A stretch of 23,894 nt of DNA from the NCBI GenBank assembly GCA_021298235.1, contig JAJTDX010000032.1:1-23894 (forward strand), given 5' to 3'. This stretch comes from Cryomorphaceae bacterium. Its GTDB lineage: Bacteria; Bacteroidota; Bacteroidia; Flavobacteriales; Crocinitomicaceae. Shown here one piece after another: positions 9,305 to 16,028 of this stretch. Position numbers and translations under genes: made by a program. The notes below the pieces were generated by a model. It saw only the letters and a list, made by a program, of their open reading frames with translations. It did not search any database and was not told the origin of the DNA. How positions within the stretch are numbered: position 1 is the first letter of the stretch; the number at the start of each line of letters is the position of its first letter.

Positions 9305-9318
9305 CACAAAATTTTCCC

Positions 9319-10671
9319 GTGCGTTTCGAACTGACCAAAGAATTCCTGGACCAACTCAGAACAAAGATTGCTGAGCAGGATCATCTATGGATCAGAGAGC
9401 ACATCCTGGAGTTACACTATGCCGACATTGCTGAGATTCTTGACTTGCTGAGCAACGAGGAAGCGAAGTACATCTATTTTCAACTGGAAGAAGAAGTTCA
9501 GGCGGATGTACTCATGGAGCTTGAAGAGGAAGTGCGGGATCGTTTCCTGGCCTCACTTTCTACCAAAGAGATTGCAGATCAGCTGGAGAATCTGGATTCA
9601 GATGATGCCGCGGACATCCTTGGTGAATTTTCTGAAGAACAGATTCAGGAAGTCATCTCGCAAATGGAAGATGACGAGGCTGCCGAAGACATTGTAGACC
9701 TTTTGAACTACGACGAAGACACCGCCGGTGGTCTGATGCAAAAGGAGTTTATGCAGGCACGACTGGACTGGCCGGTAAACCGTTGCCTTGTTGAACTGAG
9801 ACGACAAGCTGAAGACGTAGAGAAAGTGTACACGATCTATGTCGTAGATGATTTGAATAAGCTGGTTGGATTTCTGTCATTGAAACGCTTATTATTCGCC
9901 AGTCCAAAAACAAAAATCGTAGATCTTTACCAAGGAAAAAACATCATCTCCGTCAAAACAAGCGACGCCAAAGAAGATGTGGCCAAGATCATGGAAAAAT
10001 ACGACCTTGTCTCCGTGCCTGTGGTAGACCTTCAGAATAAACTTGTTGGACGCATTACATTGGATGATGTCGTGGATGTGATCAAAGAGGAAGCCGACAA
10101 AGATTTCCAACTCGCTTCCGGTATCTCCGAACGCATTGACGGAACGTTCAGCATTTGGCGAAACACTCGCGCACGCATTCCATGGTTGATCATTGCCATG
10201 CTGGGAGGCACGCTGGGAGCTCAGGTGATCTCCCGCTTCGAAGTGGGAATCACGGAAATTCCTGCGTTGGCATTTTTCATTCCGCTTATTACTGCGATGG
10301 GTGGAAACGTAGGTGTGCAATCGTCTGCTATTGTTGTACAATCGATTGCGAAAGGAAACGATCAGTTTGCAGGAATTCTTGCTAAAATGTACAAGGAATT
10401 TCTCGTGGCACTGATCAACGGACTCTTGCTCTCCCTCATGATCTTTGGTATTGCATGGTATTTTGAAAACTCAACACTTGGGTTCGTGGTAAGTATTTCC
10501 CTATTTACTGTGATCATTTTCGCGGCTACATTTGGCACACTCATCCCATTGGTCCTCAACCGCTACGACATCGATCCCGCCCTGGCTACCGGTCCTTTCG
10601 TTACTACCCTGAACGACATCGTGGGGTTGTTTATCTATTTTACGGTGGGAATGCTTCTTTACCATATTTGA
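9319..10671 (+). CDS. mgtE: magnesium channel/transporter MgtE
   Basis: 450 residues, the usual MgtE length. Order of parts: acidic helical N domain (about 1-130, rich in DDAADIL/EEQIQ type repeats), two CBS domains (about 131-255, with PVNRCLVELRRQ and the second repeat near ISVKTSDAKEDVAKIMEKY), a connecting helix, and a membrane domain of five segments (about 285-450). The membrane part has the conserved AMGGNVGVQSSA (326-337) and the last-helix TTLNDIVGLFIYF with Asp433, the region that forms the Mg2+ pathway. The N and CBS domains act as the intracellular Mg2+ gate in this family. GTG at 9319 is taken as the start because MRFELTKEFL matches the usual N-terminus and no ATG fits. Confidence 0.95.
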   Translation: MRFELTKEFLDQLRTKIAEQDHLWIREHILELHYADIAEILDLLSNEEAKYIYFQLEEEVQADVLMELEEEVRDRFLASLSTKEIADQLENLDSDDAADILGEFSEEQIQEVISQMEDDEAAEDIVDLLNYDEDTAGGLMQKEFMQARLDWPVNRCLVELRRQAEDVEKVYTIYVVDDLNKLVGFLSLKRLLFASPKTKIVDLYQGKNIISVKTSDAKEDVAKIMEKYDLVSVPVVDLQNKLVGRITLDDVVDVIKEEADKDFQLASGISERIDGTFSIWRNTRARIPWLIIAMLGGTLGAQVISRFEVGITEIPALAFFIPLITAMGGNVGVQSSAIVVQSIAKGNDQFAGILAKMYKEFLVALINGLLLSLMIFGIAWYFENSTLGFVVSISLFTVIIFAATFGTLIPLVLNRYDIDPALATGPFVTTLNDIVGLFIYFTVGMLLYHI

Positions 10672-10673
10672 GT

Positions 10674-10763
10674 TCGAACAAGGAGCAAAGATCAAGGAAC
10701 AAAGACTTGAGGAGACAGGACACTTCCGCTCTTCGCTCTCATTCTCATTCTAGCTCTGATAAT
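10674..10763 (+). repeat. mosaic intergenic repeat, copy E (short form)
   Basis: Starts three bases after the mgtE stop. It contains an AACAAGGAGCAAAG / AAGGAACAAAGACTT module followed by CGCTCTTCGCTCTCATTCTC. The same modules recur near 12.1, 15.5, 17.3 and 19.3 kb. This copy lacks the GACCGCTGCGCTGATGG core of the others. No open frame or hairpin accounts for it. Confidence 0.6.
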
Positions 10764-10788
10764 AGCGGGTTTTAAAGATGATTTATTA

Positions 10789-10854
10789 CGAAATTACATA
10801 AATATTATTCCGAAATTGCATAAATCATATTCCGAAATTGCATAAATGTATTAT
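10789..10854 (+). repeat. three 22-bp iteron-like direct repeats at the ATPase promoter
   Basis: CGAAATT(A/G)CATAAAT starts at 10789, 10811 and 10833, an exact 22-base period. Each later copy is preceded by TTC, giving TTCCGAA, a short near-palindrome. The array ends in the candidate -7 element of the ATPase gene, so a bound protein would probably block or control transcription. Two further copies in the same phase lie at 12224-12267. Confidence 0.85.
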
Positions 10855-10859
10855 CTTTG
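10852..10859 (+). promoter_or_regulatory. candidate -7 element for the DUF4143 ATPase gene
   Basis: TATCTTTG matches TAnnTTTG and ends four bases before the ATG, so the transcript would be leaderless or nearly so. It overlaps the last 22-bp repeat. Confidence 0.4.
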
Positions 10860-10863
10860 AATT

Positions 10864-12018
10864 ATGATTCATCGATTGGCAACAGACAAAGTGGTAGCAA
10901 TGGCGAAAAAATTCCCGGTGGTGGTGCTCACTGGTCCGCGGCAATCGGGTAAAACGACATTGGCAAAAATGAGTTTTCCGGACTACCGCTATGTAACGCT
11001 CGAAAACCCCCAACAACGAGAATTTGCTGACACCGATCCGGAAGGGTTCTTGCGCGTTTATGATAAATATGTCATTATCGATGAAGTTCAAAATGTGCCA
11101 GTACTCTTTTCCTATATCCAACAGATCGTTGATGAGTCAAATCTCACAGGTCACTACATATTGAGCGGATCACAAAACTTCCTGCTCATCGAAAAGATCT
11201 CACAAACACTTGCAGGAAGAGTGTATTTAATGGAGTTACTTCCTCTAAGCCATATTGAAATAACACAACTCAAATCTACCACTATTGAGGAGGAGTTATT
11301 TTGTGGTTCCTATCCGCGGTTGTATGCTATGGATATTGAACCGGGTGATTTTTATCCGGCTTACATCAAAACCTACGTAGAAAGAGACGTGCGCACGATA
11401 CTTAACGTGCACGATCTGAAACTATTTCGCAAGTTCATCACCTTATTAGCTCACCAGGCGGGACAATTATTCAACGCATCATTGATCGCTAAAAAACTTG
11501 GAATTGACAGTAAAACAGTCCAAAGATGGATGTCTATTTTAGAAACTAGTTACATCGCGTTTAACTTAGAACCCTGGCACAACAAATTACCCAAACGCGT
11601 CATCAAAACACCGAAACTGTATTTTTACGATACAGGCCTGCTCTGTAGCTTACTGGGAATCAAAAATGCGGACATCTTGCTAGCGTCTTCCTACAAAGGA
11701 GCGATCTTCGAGAACTATGTGATCCTTGAATTGATGAAAAGTAACAAAGCGAAAGGAGCGAAATGGAATTATTACTTCTGGCGCGACAGCAATCAGAACG
11801 AAATTGATCTTCTATTAGAGCATGGCAACGTTATTCATTTGATGGAAATGAAGGCGTCGCTTACAGTGAAAAGCGAACATATAAATGCTCTGCATTGTCT
11901 GGATGGCTATCTCGCCGATTACAGCATAACACACAGCCTCGTCAACTTTTATGATGAATCACAACAGCGCAGCAGTGAGCGGATTGTTTCTTGGAAAGAG
12001 GCGGGGAATTTGGTTTAG
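10864..12018 (+). CDS. AAA ATPase with DUF4143 C-terminal domain
   Basis: 384 residues. The N-terminal AAA domain (AAA_14 type) has Walker A GPRQSGKTT (24-32), Walker B YVIIDEVQN (69-77, D73/E74), a sensor-like GSQN (102-105) and YVERDVR (171-177). A winged-helix stretch follows at about 205-230 (ASLIAKKLGIDSKTVQRWM). The C-terminal DUF4143 region has FENYVILEL (282-290) with Glu283, then NEIDLL (312-317, Asp315) and EMK (328-330), a spacing that resembles the PD-(D/E)xK nuclease fold. The cellular role of these very common, often mobile ATPases is not known. The gene stands alone, with 22-bp repeats on both sides and intergenic mosaic repeats before and after, which fits an acquired, self-regulated unit. 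Function beyond ATP binding is not assigned. Confidence 0.9.
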   Translation: MIHRLATDKVVAMAKKFPVVVLTGPRQSGKTTLAKMSFPDYRYVTLENPQQREFADTDPEGFLRVYDKYVIIDEVQNVPVLFSYIQQIVDESNLTGHYILSGSQNFLLIEKISQTLAGRVYLMELLPLSHIEITQLKSTTIEEELFCGSYPRLYAMDIEPGDFYPAYIKTYVERDVRTILNVHDLKLFRKFITLLAHQAGQLFNASLIAKKLGIDSKTVQRWMSILETSYIAFNLEPWHNKLPKRVIKTPKLYFYDTGLLCSLLGIKNADILLASSYKGAIFENYVILELMKSNKAKGAKWNYYFWRDSNQNEIDLLLEHGNVIHLMEMKASLTVKSEHINALHCLDGYLADYSITHSLVNFYDESQQRSSERIVSWKEAGNLV

Positions 12019-12040
12019 GATATAGAATGAAAGACGTCAA

Positions 12041-12190
12041 GATTTTAAGACCACACTCCACTCTCATTCTCACTCTGATCAATCGCTCTTCGCTCTCATT
12101 CTCGCTCTGTAATTGGACCGCTGCGCTGATGGATTATAGAGTATAGACCGCTTACGCTGATAGAACATAGAGCATAGACTTTGTCGAAGA
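12041..12190 (+). repeat. mosaic intergenic repeat, copy A
   Basis: Begins 22 bases after the ATPase stop with GATTTTAAGA, then CT-rich CGCTCTTCGCTCTCATTC near 12084-12102, then the core GGACCGCTGCGCTGATGG at 12115 with a second, shorter unit (GACCGCTTACGCTGATAGA). It diverges from copies B-D after about 12142 and lacks their CGAAGTTCGCACTC end. Confidence 0.75.
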
Positions 12191-12223
12191 GTCAACTTGT
12201 TACACAAAACCTTGCTCGTATTC

Positions 12224-12267
12224 CGAAATTACATAGCTATTATTCCGAAATTGCATACGCTGTTTTA
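12224..12267 (+). repeat. two further 22-bp iteron-like repeats, without a following gene
   Basis: CGAAATTACATA at 12224 and CGAAATTGCATA at 12246, again exactly 22 bases apart and each preceded by ATTC. The first unit matches the first unit upstream of the ATPase at 20 of 22 positions. No gene starts after them, so they look like a relic or a duplicated operator. Confidence 0.8.
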
Positions 12268-12275
12268 ACGGCGTT

Positions 12276-12306
12276 TCCCTCCATGGGGAGGGAGCAAGGG
12301 TGGGGT
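12276..12306 (+). repeat. REP-like G-rich palindrome
   Basis: TCCCTCC / ATGG / GGAGGGA forms a perfect 7-bp stem with a 4-base loop (12276-12293), followed by GCAAGGGTGGGGT. Hairpins of this make, followed by a G-rich tail, resemble REP-type intergenic repeats. Only one copy is in the window, so the family is inferred. Confidence 0.45.
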
Positions 12307-12455
12307 AATAATCAAATAACTTTTAAACCATCCTCCTCACCACAACGAGTTCGGCGCATCGCATTAATCAAAAAAACGAACAAAAACAGCTAGAAACCAG
12401 CCGCAGCATTGCAAATACTGCGGGCGGCGCGGCAGCTTAACCACAAAAAAAATCG
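12307..12455. other. non-coding stretch with a GC-rich hairpin
   Basis: Completes the 12019-12455 intergenic region. The only structure seen is CCGCAG (12401-12406) pairing with CTGCGG (12418-12423), followed by a GC-rich run to about 12436. No T-run follows it on either transcribed side in the right place, so it is not a clear terminator. Confidence 0.4.
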
Positions 12456-13373
12456 CTACTGAATCTGCCAATAACGTATTTCATCTATTGCTTGAACTGC
12501 TCCGCTCTGGGTTGCAGTATTCTTTGAAATACTTACAGTTTTGTTTCCTGGTGAGTCAATTCTAATTTTAATATTGCACCAAGATAAGCCTTGGCCTGGA
12601 CTTGATCCTCCTACCAAGTAATCAATACTGCTTAATGCCGTTCCATTCACTTTCACAGTCGGGCCTATACCATAGTTCAAAATCCAAATTGTTATATATC
12701 CAGGTTTCTCGAAGTAATGAGTAAACGAAAAAGTATAATTTTTAATTGTACCCACACTACCACCGTTTCCACCAATGCCATTGCCAAAAATTCCTTCCAC
12801 CAAACCTAAAGGAGCACTACCATCAAAAGCCTGCACGTTACCCAGGAATTCACAAGAATTGAAATCTTTTAAAATTACGGTTTCATCAAACAATCCAAAC
12901 AATGGTATATTCTTTATTCCTTCATTAAGTGATGAAATAACCTGTGTCTTTCTTTTTTCAAAAAGATAAATATTTCCAAAAGCATCAACCAACTCTAACT
13001 GATTCATAGTGAGTTTTTTGATATTGTAATCGCCGAAAAAAGATAATTTTTCTTTTGAATTATTTAATGCCCACTCTTGGCTCTTGGATATTTCAAAGAG
13101 AGTATCTATGGACTGAGCTAAATTACCCCAAGAAAAGCCAACTATTCCTGATTTATCTTTGTTCAAAGACAATGAATAGTGAAATGGAGGCACATCAGAA
13201 GCAATACCAGATGCCGAAAAATATTTTACACATGTCCAAACACAGCCATCCCCTTTTGTTAGGCGTGCCTCTGGTGAATAAGTAGAAAAGAAAGGGTCAT
13301 TAGAGTATTTCTTGCAGCCAGGTAATGGGACAACTATTAAACCAATCAACATAAATTTTACAATATTTCTCAT
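12456..13373 (-). CDS. hypothetical lipoprotein
   Basis: 305 residues. A hydrophobic leader ends in the lipobox LPGC, with Cys20 as the likely lipidated residue, followed by KKYSNDP. The rest is soluble and rich in beta-type residues. The C-terminal third has a Gly/Asn-rich patch (GIFGNGIGGNGGSVG) and then strands such as GYITIWILNYG and NKTVSISKNT, which could form a jelly-roll or Ig-like fold. No known family is recognised. It starts two bases after the end of the upstream 480-residue secreted protein gene, so the two are an operon and probably work together at the cell surface or in the periplasm. Like its partner it is more AT-rich than mgtE or dxs. Confidence 0.75.
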   Translation of the reverse strand: MRNIVKFMLIGLIVVPLPGCKKYSNDPFFSTYSPEARLTKGDGCVWTCVKYFSASGIASDVPPFHYSLSLNKDKSGIVGFSWGNLAQSIDTLFEISKSQEWALNNSKEKLSFFGDYNIKKLTMNQLELVDAFGNIYLFEKRKTQVISSLNEGIKNIPLFGLFDETVILKDFNSCEFLGNVQAFDGSAPLGLVEGIFGNGIGGNGGSVGTIKNYTFSFTHYFEKPGYITIWILNYGIGPTVKVNGTALSSIDYLVGGSSPGQGLSWCNIKIRIDSPGNKTVSISKNTATQSGAVQAIDEIRYWQIQ

Positions 13374-13375
13374 AA

Positions 13376-14818
13376 TTAAGGAATTAATGTGAATTCATAA
13401 ATGCGAAGTGCCGACCATGATAGACCTGAGAGTAAAGCCAACGATCGAGTTCCTATTGCAAGCCAGCGGGTTTTAATTTTCTCCTCTTTAATTGATACAT
13501 TTTCAATATTTTGAGGGATTTCAATTTTGTTATTAATAATTAATTTCTTTAGACTTGGTTGAACTGTCCTTAATTGATTTTTAGGGATATCTCTATCGAA
13601 TGTAACTTGTACTAATTCATGTATATCGAATCCTATATCACCGAAGTAACCAGGCCCCCCCATAAATACAGCCTTGTACTTTTTCCCATTAAGCTTTGAA
13701 TAAATTCTTTTTTTTGTAGATGCCAGAAACAGTTGAGCGCCTTGTGGTGTATATGTTTCTGAAACATTCAAAGTCACCTCAGAAATAGTTTTCACACTAA
13801 ATGATCCATATTTTCTTTCTGTAATATCCTTGCTGATTCCGATTACTTTATCTGCAAGTAAAACATTTCCTGCTCGATCAATTTTTAAAGTGTGTTTTCC
13901 AGGTTTCAGGCCCTTGAATGAAGAAGAATTTTCATTAATATATTTTGTATAAACAGATTGGGATATTGAATCTACTTTATCACCATAAAAGGATTCTAAT
14001 TTTGACTGAATTAGATTTTTTTGTTGTGTTTGATTATTCGGAAGTTTAAGTAATTCATATAATCTAGTAGCGTCTGAAAAATTGTTGTCTGATAAAATTG
14101 AATGTATTTCTTTAACAATTTGATCATCAAATTTGACATTCAATTCTTCCATATATGGAAACTCATTAGGAAAATTCAATCTTTTAATTTCGCTCTGCGC
14201 ATCCTTTAACTTATAATTATCAATTAAGGATTTGATTTTTGAATAATTTTGAGCATCGTTTTTCAGTAAATATTTTCGTTCTAAACTTCTATATTCTTGA
14301 TTTTTAGGATAGTTTTGAGGAAAATTCAACTTAGTAAATTCTGTTTCGGCAGATAGAAAGTCTTCTCTCAAAATTGAGAGATTGATTTTTTCATATAACT
14401 TTTTGTCCAATTCTAATTTTTGTTCATTAATTATCCTTTGAATCTCTGCCTCTTTAGCTCTCGCGGTTGCTAAATCTGACTCTGTGTAATACGAATACAT
14501 TGCTGTTTGACCTTGTAAAATAAACCCAAATCGTTTCGTTTTTGGGTTAACCATTAATGTCATGTAATGAGTTGACCACCCTCGATCCAAGGATAACTCA
14601 TACGTAAGACTTCCATAAGAGGATCCTTTATCGTAAACGTAGAAATTGTAGGGACACCCATTAACCTCATTATCGTCTTCACATATTTCAATATAATCCC
14701 CTTCGCTCAGTTGACATATTGGAGAGCCACTTAAATGTTCCTTAACATAAAGTTTCACACATTGAGCATTAACTTGGCCCAGGGATAGAATTATTATAGA
14801 TAATAGTAAACTTTTCAT
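13376..14818 (-). CDS. hypothetical secreted protein with helical repeats
   Basis: 480 residues, not recognised. Signal peptide at 1-19 (MKSLLLSIIILSLGQVNAQ). A Cys-containing beta-type N-terminal part (20-110) has an SH3-like look (YVKEHLSGSPICQLSEGDYIEI cannot be proved). A charged coiled-coil-like stretch lies at about 115-145. Three similar helical units follow at 148-171, 197-221 and 240-264, each of the form I-x3-(D/N)-x3-(D/S)A with a (L/I)-N-F-P or L-K-L-P end. The C-terminal part is beta-rich, with a hydrophobic stretch near 456-472. The coding DNA is clearly AT-rich compared with the flanking housekeeping genes, which suggests transfer. It is transcribed with the lipoprotein gene downstream. 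Confidence 0.75.
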   Translation of the reverse strand: MKSLLLSIIILSLGQVNAQCVKLYVKEHLSGSPICQLSEGDYIEICEDDNEVNGCPYNFYVYDKGSSYGSLTYELSLDRGWSTHYMTLMVNPKTKRFGFILQGQTAMYSYYTESDLATARAKEAEIQRIINEQKLELDKKLYEKINLSILREDFLSAETEFTKLNFPQNYPKNQEYRSLERKYLLKNDAQNYSKIKSLIDNYKLKDAQSEIKRLNFPNEFPYMEELNVKFDDQIVKEIHSILSDNNFSDATRLYELLKLPNNQTQQKNLIQSKLESFYGDKVDSISQSVYTKYINENSSSFKGLKPGKHTLKIDRAGNVLLADKVIGISKDITERKYGSFSVKTISEVTLNVSETYTPQGAQLFLASTKKRIYSKLNGKKYKAVFMGGPGYFGDIGFDIHELVQVTFDRDIPKNQLRTVQPSLKKLIINNKIEIPQNIENVSIKEEKIKTRWLAIGTRSLALLSGLSWSALRIYEFTLIP

Positions 14819-14827
14819 AATTAACTT

Positions 14828-15043
14828 TTATTGGTTGATTTTACAATTAGGCAGACTATATTCCTGATTGCATCTTGGTTTATGTTGATTTTTTAATTGC
14901 TGACATAAATGCTTGTTATTTGTTTTCACGAACTGCACAAACTCCACATCCAGCGGAAAACTTCCCGAATAGGAAACCTCAAACAAATCGGATGCCTTGT
15001 AGCTTTTCACTGAATAATTTTTACCTTTAACTGAAAGAATCAA
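14828..15043 (-). CDS. small hypothetical ORF, start uncertain
   Basis: 71 codons from TTG 15043-15041; there is no ATG. The frame is open upstream to a stop at 15070-15068, which adds a hydrophobic APLLILIL segment. It ends nine bases before the 480-residue secreted protein gene on the same strand. The composition looks protein-like (VEFVQFVKTNNKHLCQQLKNQ), with three Cys near the C-terminus, but the lack of a good start means it could be the remnant of a truncated gene. Confidence 0.35.
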   Translation of the reverse strand: MILSVKGKNYSVKSYKASDLFEVSYSGSFPLDVEFVQFVKTNNKHLCQQLKNQHKPRCNQEYSLPNCKINQ

Positions 15044-15072
15044 AATTAAGAGAGGAGCACTCTTTTTTTATA

Positions 15073-15132
15073 ACTATTTATTCTTATTTTGCACTATTAT
15101 TTCTATTTTTGAACTATTAATTCATATACAGA
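15073..15132 (+). repeat. three 20-bp imperfect direct repeats at the XRE promoter
   Basis: Units start at 15073, 15093 and 15113 with ACTATT, an exact 20-base period. Units one and two share ACTATT..TTC..ATTTTG-like sequence; the third is weaker and runs into the ATG at 15132. The second unit contains TATTTTTG (15104-15111), a match to the -7 consensus. The array is a candidate binding site for the XRE regulator. Confidence 0.7.
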
Positions 15133-15485
15133 TGATTGCAAGTCCGGAAATCAAGATCAAACAAATCAGAGAATTGAAGAATTTCACGCAGGAACATGTG
15201 GCCACGCAATTGGGCTTAACGACGCGTGCCTATTCCAAGATCGAATCCGGAGAAACACAACTTACCATCAATCGTCTTAATGAAATCAGCAGCATTTTAG
15301 GCGTAGAGCCTATGGAGGTGTTGGGTTTTGACGATAAACAAGTGTTCAACAATTGCAAGCAGGAAGGGAATTTTGGCAACTTCGGAACCTACAATACTGT
15401 TTCAGAGAAACTTATCCTACAATACGAAAAAACGATCCAGATCCTGGAGGATGAAGTGGCGTTGTTGAAGAGTTTGGTGAAGTAG
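15132..15485 (+). CDS. XRE family helix-turn-helix regulator
   Basis: 117 residues. A Cro/CI-type HTH occupies about residues 8-64 (IKQIRELKNFTQEHVATQLG, TTRAYSKIESGETQLTINRL, ISSILGV). The C-terminal part from about 92 is a predicted coiled coil (LILQYEKTIQILEDEVALLKSL), probably for dimerisation. ATG 15132 follows the third 20-bp repeat directly. It diverges from the minus-strand secreted-protein operon, with fewer than 90 bases between them, so it may regulate that operon, itself, or both. Target and signal are unknown. Confidence 0.88.
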   Translation: MIASPEIKIKQIRELKNFTQEHVATQLGLTTRAYSKIESGETQLTINRLNEISSILGVEPMEVLGFDDKQVFNNCKQEGNFGNFGTYNTVSEKLILQYEKTIQILEDEVALLKSLVK

Positions 15486-15690
15486 ATTTTAAGACTTCAA
15501 GACAAAAGACCGCTTACGCCCATAGAGCATAGACCGCTGCGCTGATGGATTATAGAGCATAGACCACTTCACTAATAGATTCGAGACAAATCTATGTTCC
15601 AAAAAAGCACAGAAGTTCGCACTCTACTCTCACGCTCACTCTGAAATTCTGCCGCTCTCGGCTCTGATTCTCATTCTCATTTTAAATTTA
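15485..15690 (+). repeat. mosaic intergenic repeat, copy B
   Basis: Begins at the last base of the XRE stop codon with GATTTTAAGACTT. It has three internal units: GACCGCTTACGCCCATAGAG, GACCGCTGCGCTGATGGA and GACCACTTCACTAATAGA. It ends in GAAGTTCGCACTCTACTCTC and a CT-rich tail. Over 15532-15624 it matches copy C at 86 of 93 positions by hand alignment. Confidence 0.85.
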
Positions 15691-15692
15691 GT

Positions 15693-15742
15693 CAATATAT
15701 TGTTTATTTTTAGTTATTTTTAATATATTTGATTAATATATT
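15693..15742 (+). promoter_or_regulatory. hipBA promoter with palindromic operator candidates
   Basis: TATATTTG at 15724-15731 fits the -7 consensus, with TTG at 15700-15702 (21-base spacing) as the -33 element. The palindrome AATATATT occurs three times, at 15694, 15722 and 15735, over both elements. HipB-type antitoxins repress their own operon through palindromes, so these are likely operators. Confidence 0.45.
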
Positions 15743-15749
15743 ATCTATT

Positions 15750-16022
15750 TTGAATCCATTTAGCATTGATAAAACACCGCAGGATGTGCTGGTAGAACTT
15801 GCCAGAAAAACCCGGCTTTTACGCAAAGAGAAGAAACTTTCTCAACAGGAATTAGCCACAAAAGCCAACGTTTCGCTGGGAAGTTACAAGCGTTTTGAGC
15901 GGACCGGCCAGGTTGCTCTCGATTCGTTTATTCGGATTGCCTTTATTCTGAGCAGGTTGGATGATTTCGATGCACTGTTAAAGGTAGAGGTGCAAAAACC
16001 CTCCGAAAAACTCTTTTTGTAA
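15750..16022 (+). CDS. hipB: HipB-like antitoxin, XRE domain
   Basis: 90 residues from TTG 15750 (NPFSIDKTPQDVLVELARK). The frame is open to another TTG at 15729, but that lies inside the predicted -7 element, so the later start is preferred. Residues about 21-72 form an HTH (RLLRKEKKLSQQELATKAN, VSLGSYKRFERTG). The short protein with an NPF.IDKTP N-terminus is typical of HipB partners in Bacteroidota. It stops six bases before hipA. By family it should neutralise HipA and repress the operon. Confidence 0.85.
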   Translation: MNPFSIDKTPQDVLVELARKTRLLRKEKKLSQQELATKANVSLGSYKRFERTGQVALDSFIRIAFILSRLDDFDALLKVEVQKPSEKLFL

Positions 16023-16028
16023 TTCCAT

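Noticed and set aside
9892..10341. 149-codon minus-strand frame inside mgtE
   Set aside because: It is antisense to a strongly conserved gene, and the translation has no recognisable features.
12041..12190. CRISPR-like array suggested by repeating GACCGCT units
   Set aside because: Units are degenerate, spacers are not distinct, and the same sequence recurs at four other intergenic places; no cas genes are present.
12181..12393. Possible 70-codon gene
   Set aside because: It starts with TTG inside a mosaic repeat and reads through the iterons and the G-rich hairpin; the translation is not protein-like.
12401..12423. Rho-independent terminator for the lipoprotein gene
   Set aside because: On the minus strand the T-run precedes the hairpin instead of following it, and on the plus strand there is no T-run.
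12401..12440. Integron attC-like site (GC-rich palindrome next to GCTTAAC)
   Set aside because: GCTTAAC fits one end motif (RYYYAAC), but no matching GTTRRRY partner is present at a suitable distance and no integrase gene is in the window.
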